From contig JAHDND010000066.1 in the NCBI GenBank assembly GCA_018435665.1, positions 1-47,642 of the forward strand: a DNA stretch of 47,642 nucleotides. The letters are read 5' to 3'. The stretch is from Candidatus Thiosymbion sp. (GTDB lineage Bacteria > Pseudomonadota > Gammaproteobacteria > Chromatiales > Chromatiaceae). How positions within the stretch are numbered: the stretch's first letter is position 1; each line of letters opens with the position of its first letter. The translations under genes and the position numbers were made by a program. Positions 45,085 to 47,642 of the stretch are shown here, piece by piece. A model generated the notes under the pieces. It was given only the letters and a program-made list of their open reading frames with translations. It was not told the DNA's origin and searched no databases.

Positions 45085-45160
45085 GTCATCTGCGTTGAAT
45101 TCGCCAGGTCTCGCACCCAGCCGAAGGTAACTCAAGAACCCGCGCCCCCAACAACAATAC

Positions 45161-45192
45161 GCAAATACAGAAATACGGAAACACAGAAGCAC
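45161..45192 (+). repeat. Octamer array, locus 7
   Basis: GCAAATAC, AGAAATAC, GGAAACAC, AGAAGCAC in perfect 8-bp register. Directly beyond the cassette cluster, where the module ends. Confidence 0.8.
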
Positions 45193-45253
45193 CCCCGCTC
45201 CCCGCACCTATATAATAAGGAGTACGGAACCCCATCCACCGACACTCCCTTTT

Positions 45254-45283
45254 CGGAGATGCTCAAACGTTTGAGCTTCTCCG
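45254..45283. promoter_or_regulatory. 30-bp palindrome ahead of secreted protein gene
   Basis: Core GCTCAAACGTTTGAGC (45261-45276) is a perfect palindrome, extended on both sides by CGGAGA/TCTCCG with one mismatched pair. It ends 22 bp before the start at 45306 and has no T-run. An operator or leader hairpin is likely. Confidence 0.65.
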
Positions 45284-45305
45284 TAGCCACCCCACGGAAC
45301 CCGCC

Positions 45306-45908
45306 ATGCGTAAGACCCTTCCCCTCTCTACCGCAACGCTAGTCCTCTTCGTCGCACTTGCGACCCCAGTCCCCGCCCTAGAAAGCGCCGACGACCTCAA
45401 GGCGAGCATCGATGCGCGTGCGATGGAGATCATAAAGTTCCGCGTGCTCCTGGAGAGCAACGACCAGGCCACGCGCCTCGCCGCCCTCGATGCGCTCCTT
45501 GCCTCGGACGACCTTGCGCTCCGGCAGTTCGCCTACGAGACCGCCTTTGCAAGCAAAGACCAGTCCATGCGCGCGATCGCCCTCAAGCGCAAGGTCGGCG
45601 AGATGAAGACCCTCGTGATCGATGTCGAAACCGGCAAGAACTCTACGGAAGGCGAGAAGAAGGTACTTGCCTCCTGGGGTGGCATCTATGCCTTCGAGAT
45701 TCAATCCTTCGACGAGAAGACCGGCACCTTCGAGTCGACTGACTATGAACACAATGGCAAGGGCCAGGTAAGCGGCACCACCCTTTCGTTCGCTCACAGA
45801 TTCTGCAAAGGCAACTTTTCGTTAAGCGACGGCGCCGTCCTCACCGGCATCCTCGGGTGCGAGAACAGATGGGAGGGGCGGTTCACCGGCAAGATTACCC
45901 TCCACTGA
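45306..45908 (+). CDS. Secreted hypothetical protein
   Basis: 200 residues. Signal peptide MRKTLPLSTATLVLFVALATPVPAL, then two helical HEAT-like stretches (ASIDARAMEIIKFRVLLESNDQATRLAALDALLASDD and LRQFAYETAFASKDQSMRAIALK), and a C-terminal beta domain with WGGIYAFEIQSFD, LTGILGC and CENRWEGRFTG. No family recognised. Base composition fits the backbone. Regulated possibly through the palindrome at 45254-45283. Confidence 0.7.
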   Translation: MRKTLPLSTATLVLFVALATPVPALESADDLKASIDARAMEIIKFRVLLESNDQATRLAALDALLASDDLALRQFAYETAFASKDQSMRAIALKRKVGEMKTLVIDVETGKNSTEGEKKVLASWGGIYAFEIQSFDEKTGTFESTDYEHNGKGQVSGTTLSFAHRFCKGNFSLSDGAVLTGILGCENRWEGRFTGKITLH

Positions 45909-46223
45909 ACCTCATCCCACATACCAAGCAGTACGGATACCGTCCGCTCCCACACCCATCCCCTGCCCACCCCCCCGCTAGGGGGAAGTCACACCGCGCG
46001 GCCGTCTGCCCACCGGCGAACCCGCGCGCACGGTGCGGTGGTTGTGATCGCGCAGCAAGCGCTCTTGGGTGGCTATGGATCTCAAAATGCCATGCCGAAC
46101 TTTGACGCCAAGCTCGATGTCGAAGCCGAGCAGTTGCGCTCGCTGCTGACGGATAACTTCGAGATCATCCGCGACTGTTGAAGACCGAAAACCTGTATCG
46201 GTTGGGTATACTTCTACCACCGC
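45909..46223. other. Intergenic stretch with possible gene remnant
   Basis: No complete gene. A plus-strand frame over about 46031-46183 (VIAQQALLGGY, MPNFDAKLDVEAEQL, NFEIIRDC then stop) reads like the 3' end of a real protein but has no start and no partner; the source gene is not recognised. The minus-strand frame at 45978-46220 is probably its shadow. Confidence 0.4.
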
Positions 46224-47156
46224 TCAAGGTAGTTGCTCGGCATGTACCGGATATACGGCGTTGAGGATCTCGGGAGCAGGGTAATAAGGGATTGCGAGCG
46301 AACCTGTGCTAATAATCTCCCGATCCACGCATTGACCGGTACTTACAACGACGCCGCTTGCATCTACAAATGCACCCGATTTTTCAGAGCGGAACAAGAT
46401 TTGATCTTGAGGGTGTTGCTCTAGCACGAAGTATTGGCCGGTCTGATCATCCCAGCTTACCTCGCCGCCACTGCTCAAGAACCGGGGGCCTTGGCAGCCT
46501 CCCTCTAGATAGCGAAACGGGTGGGGTTGGGAACTACCAAACACTAACGAATTATCGATTCCATTTGCGATGGCTGCTGACCAGAAGTCGAAATCGTTAG
46601 TTGTGGGTGGTAAAGCGACAACGTACTTTTGGTCATCTACCCCCCTTGCCTTCGCAAGAACGGTACCCGCCGCATCGACTACGACAACATCGCCAGTTGA
46701 GTATATAGTTGGGTCTACTTTACCCAGCAGGCCTTCAGGGTAGCTGACGACGGTTCCTGCGCTGGCTATTGCTGCGCTTGTGCCGTCTTCGCAAGTAATA
46801 ACTGCGCTGCTATCGATTTGCTGCACGGAGCAACTGGTCCCCGGCGCGCCTGGCAGGCCCGTTAGACCCTGCTCGCCGGCATCACCTTTGGGGCCAGGAG
46901 GCCCTTCCGGACCGGTGTCTCCCTTAGGTCCAGCAGGACCAACGACACTCCAGCTTATCTCTGCTTCATTTTTATTACATTCTCCTTCGGCGTCAGCATA
47001 GCGCATAGACTGGCCACTCTTCGGTTTCCCAGTGTTCTTGTCGATCTTTACGCAACTGTAGATCGCGTCTTCTGCACCTACCGCCGGAAAGTAAAACAAG
47101 GGGATCACAGCCATGATTGCGATAACGGGAAGCGGCGCCGTCGCATTTTTGATCAT
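46224..47156 (-). CDS. Secreted collagen-like protein
   Basis: 310 residues. N-terminal signal or anchor segment (LPVIAIMAVIPLFYFPAVGA), a Cys-containing pre-domain (IYSCVKIDKNTGKP, GECNKNEAE), and a run of about 12 Gly-X-Y triplets at residues 73-108 (GPAGPKGDTGPEGPPGP, then GLTGLPGAPG), followed by about 200 residues of unrecognised beta-rich domain with SGDVVVVDAAGTVL. Bacterial Gly-X-Y segments can form collagen triple helices in surface proteins. Lies next to the circle junction. Minus strand, with an AT-rich promoter region upstream near 47230-47270. Confidence 0.75.
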   Translation of the reverse strand: MIKNATAPLPVIAIMAVIPLFYFPAVGAEDAIYSCVKIDKNTGKPKSGQSMRYADAEGECNKNEAEISWSVVGPAGPKGDTGPEGPPGPKGDAGEQGLTGLPGAPGTSCSVQQIDSSAVITCEDGTSAAIASAGTVVSYPEGLLGKVDPTIYSTGDVVVVDAAGTVLAKARGVDDQKYVVALPPTTNDFDFWSAAIANGIDNSLVFGSSQPHPFRYLEGGCQGPRFLSSGGEVSWDDQTGQYFVLEQHPQDQILFRSEKSGAFVDASGVVVSTGQCVDREIISTGSLAIPYYPAPEILNAVYPVHAEQLP

Positions 47157-47501
47157 TGGGACTCTCCTCGATGTCTTTCGTTGGGTAAGCCGGAAGATGG
47201 CAGTGGCAATGCGTTCCGGGTCTGGGCGTTAGCGTATTTCGTGTTCCTTCCGATGCGATAAGTATAGCAACGACATGTGCTTGGGCAAGACTAACATGAC
47301 CGCCCCCTCCCGCAAAACATCACCTGGCCCATCCGCGTCGTCATCGACTGATCTCCAAGCCCCGCACCCGCGGGAGGTCACCTCCCCTCATACACCCCTC
47401 CCCGCATCCCCACACAGATACTTCCCTGTCAACTCCCTCCCTTAACCGACCCCGTTTCCTCTCTCCGCTATCCACCCTCCCCCATTGCGCTCCCGCCCCT
47501 C
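47157..47501. other. Divergent promoter region
   Basis: About 345 bp between the collagen-like gene (minus) and, across the circle, the DUF932 gene (plus). It holds a single CGGGAGGTCAC repeat (near 47371) like those at 11961-12079, and a C-rich stretch. Nothing else recognised. Confidence 0.5.
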
Positions 47502-47642
47502 GGTGGTAGGCTCTAAAGAGAGCCCCTGAGCGTCGTCCCCCGCGCGCGCGTCCGCCCCAAGGCGAACCCGCCCGCGGTGAATGACCGCATGTTCTTTAAC
47601 AAAGGAGAACAGCCATGACGCTCATGCTTCACTGTGGGGCAA
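47502..47642. repeat. Terminal direct repeat, right copy
   Basis: Identical to 1-141. The DUF932 start codon and first codons are repeated here, so it is not a second gene. Confidence 0.93.

Overview
The first 141 bases are repeated exactly as the last 141, so this contig is a complete circular replicon of about 47,501 bp, closed by assembly overlap. It is a plasmid-like element: an iteron-type Rep protein and origin, a ParA plus ribbon-helix-helix partition operon, a resolvase, a ParDE toxin-antitoxin pair, an H-NS-like protein, a CHC2-type primase, RadC, DUF932 and DUF2958 proteins. No rRNA, tRNA or core chromosomal gene was seen. A sulfur globule-type structural protein suggests a sulfur-oxidising gammaproteobacterial host, but the host cannot be named from this sequence.

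Layout. 0.1-1.2 kb: DUF932 and DUF2958 genes. 1.5-11.7 kb: accessory block, mostly minus-strand, visibly more AT-rich than the backbone, of secreted proteins and lipoproteins ending in the sulfur globule-like gene. It is punctuated by duplicated segments: three copies of the DUF2958 3' end plus terminator, two copies of a 145-bp repeat, octamer arrays and a group II intron relic. 11.7-12.5 kb: non-coding, with a GGGAGGTC repeat array and a 17-bp inverted repeat. 12.5-18.5 kb: replication and maintenance. This holds a zinc-ribbon/PD-(D/E)XK fusion, partition genes, rep with iterons, a KfrA-like DNA-binding protein whose coding region is packed with TTCSGAA sites, and two replication-type winged-helix proteins. 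18.5-19.57 kb: non-coding, with an elaborate branched inverted-repeat structure.

19.6-25.2 kb: two HerA/VirD4-like ATPases flank a membrane protein and a coiled-coil protein, followed by a replication-relaxation protein. This looks like a DNA-mobilisation machine without a recognisable type IV secretion channel. 25.7-31.5 kb: small genes, second DUF2958, radC, primase, H-NS-like gene, parDE and resolvase. 31.6-43.6 kb: defence island with two modules, an EcoRI-family adenine methyltransferase (apparent frameshift) with a DUF262-HNH protein, and a three-gene SNF2 helicase / type III-like methyltransferase / type III-like Res helicase-nuclease operon. 43.7-45.1 kb: two AT-rich genes on the minus strand separated and bounded by three attC-like sites, an integron cassette cluster without an integrase. 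45.3-47.2 kb: a secreted protein and a collagen-like secreted protein, then the closure point.

The recurring theme is modularity. A degenerate tandem octamer (consensus RGAARYAC) lies at borders between gene modules in at least seven places, always on the same strand, and several modules are flanked by other direct repeats. The strongest candidates for undescribed biology are the two-ATPase transfer module with the upstream structured element, the TTCSGAA array embedded in a coding region and shared with the partition locus, and the zinc-ribbon/nuclease fusion.
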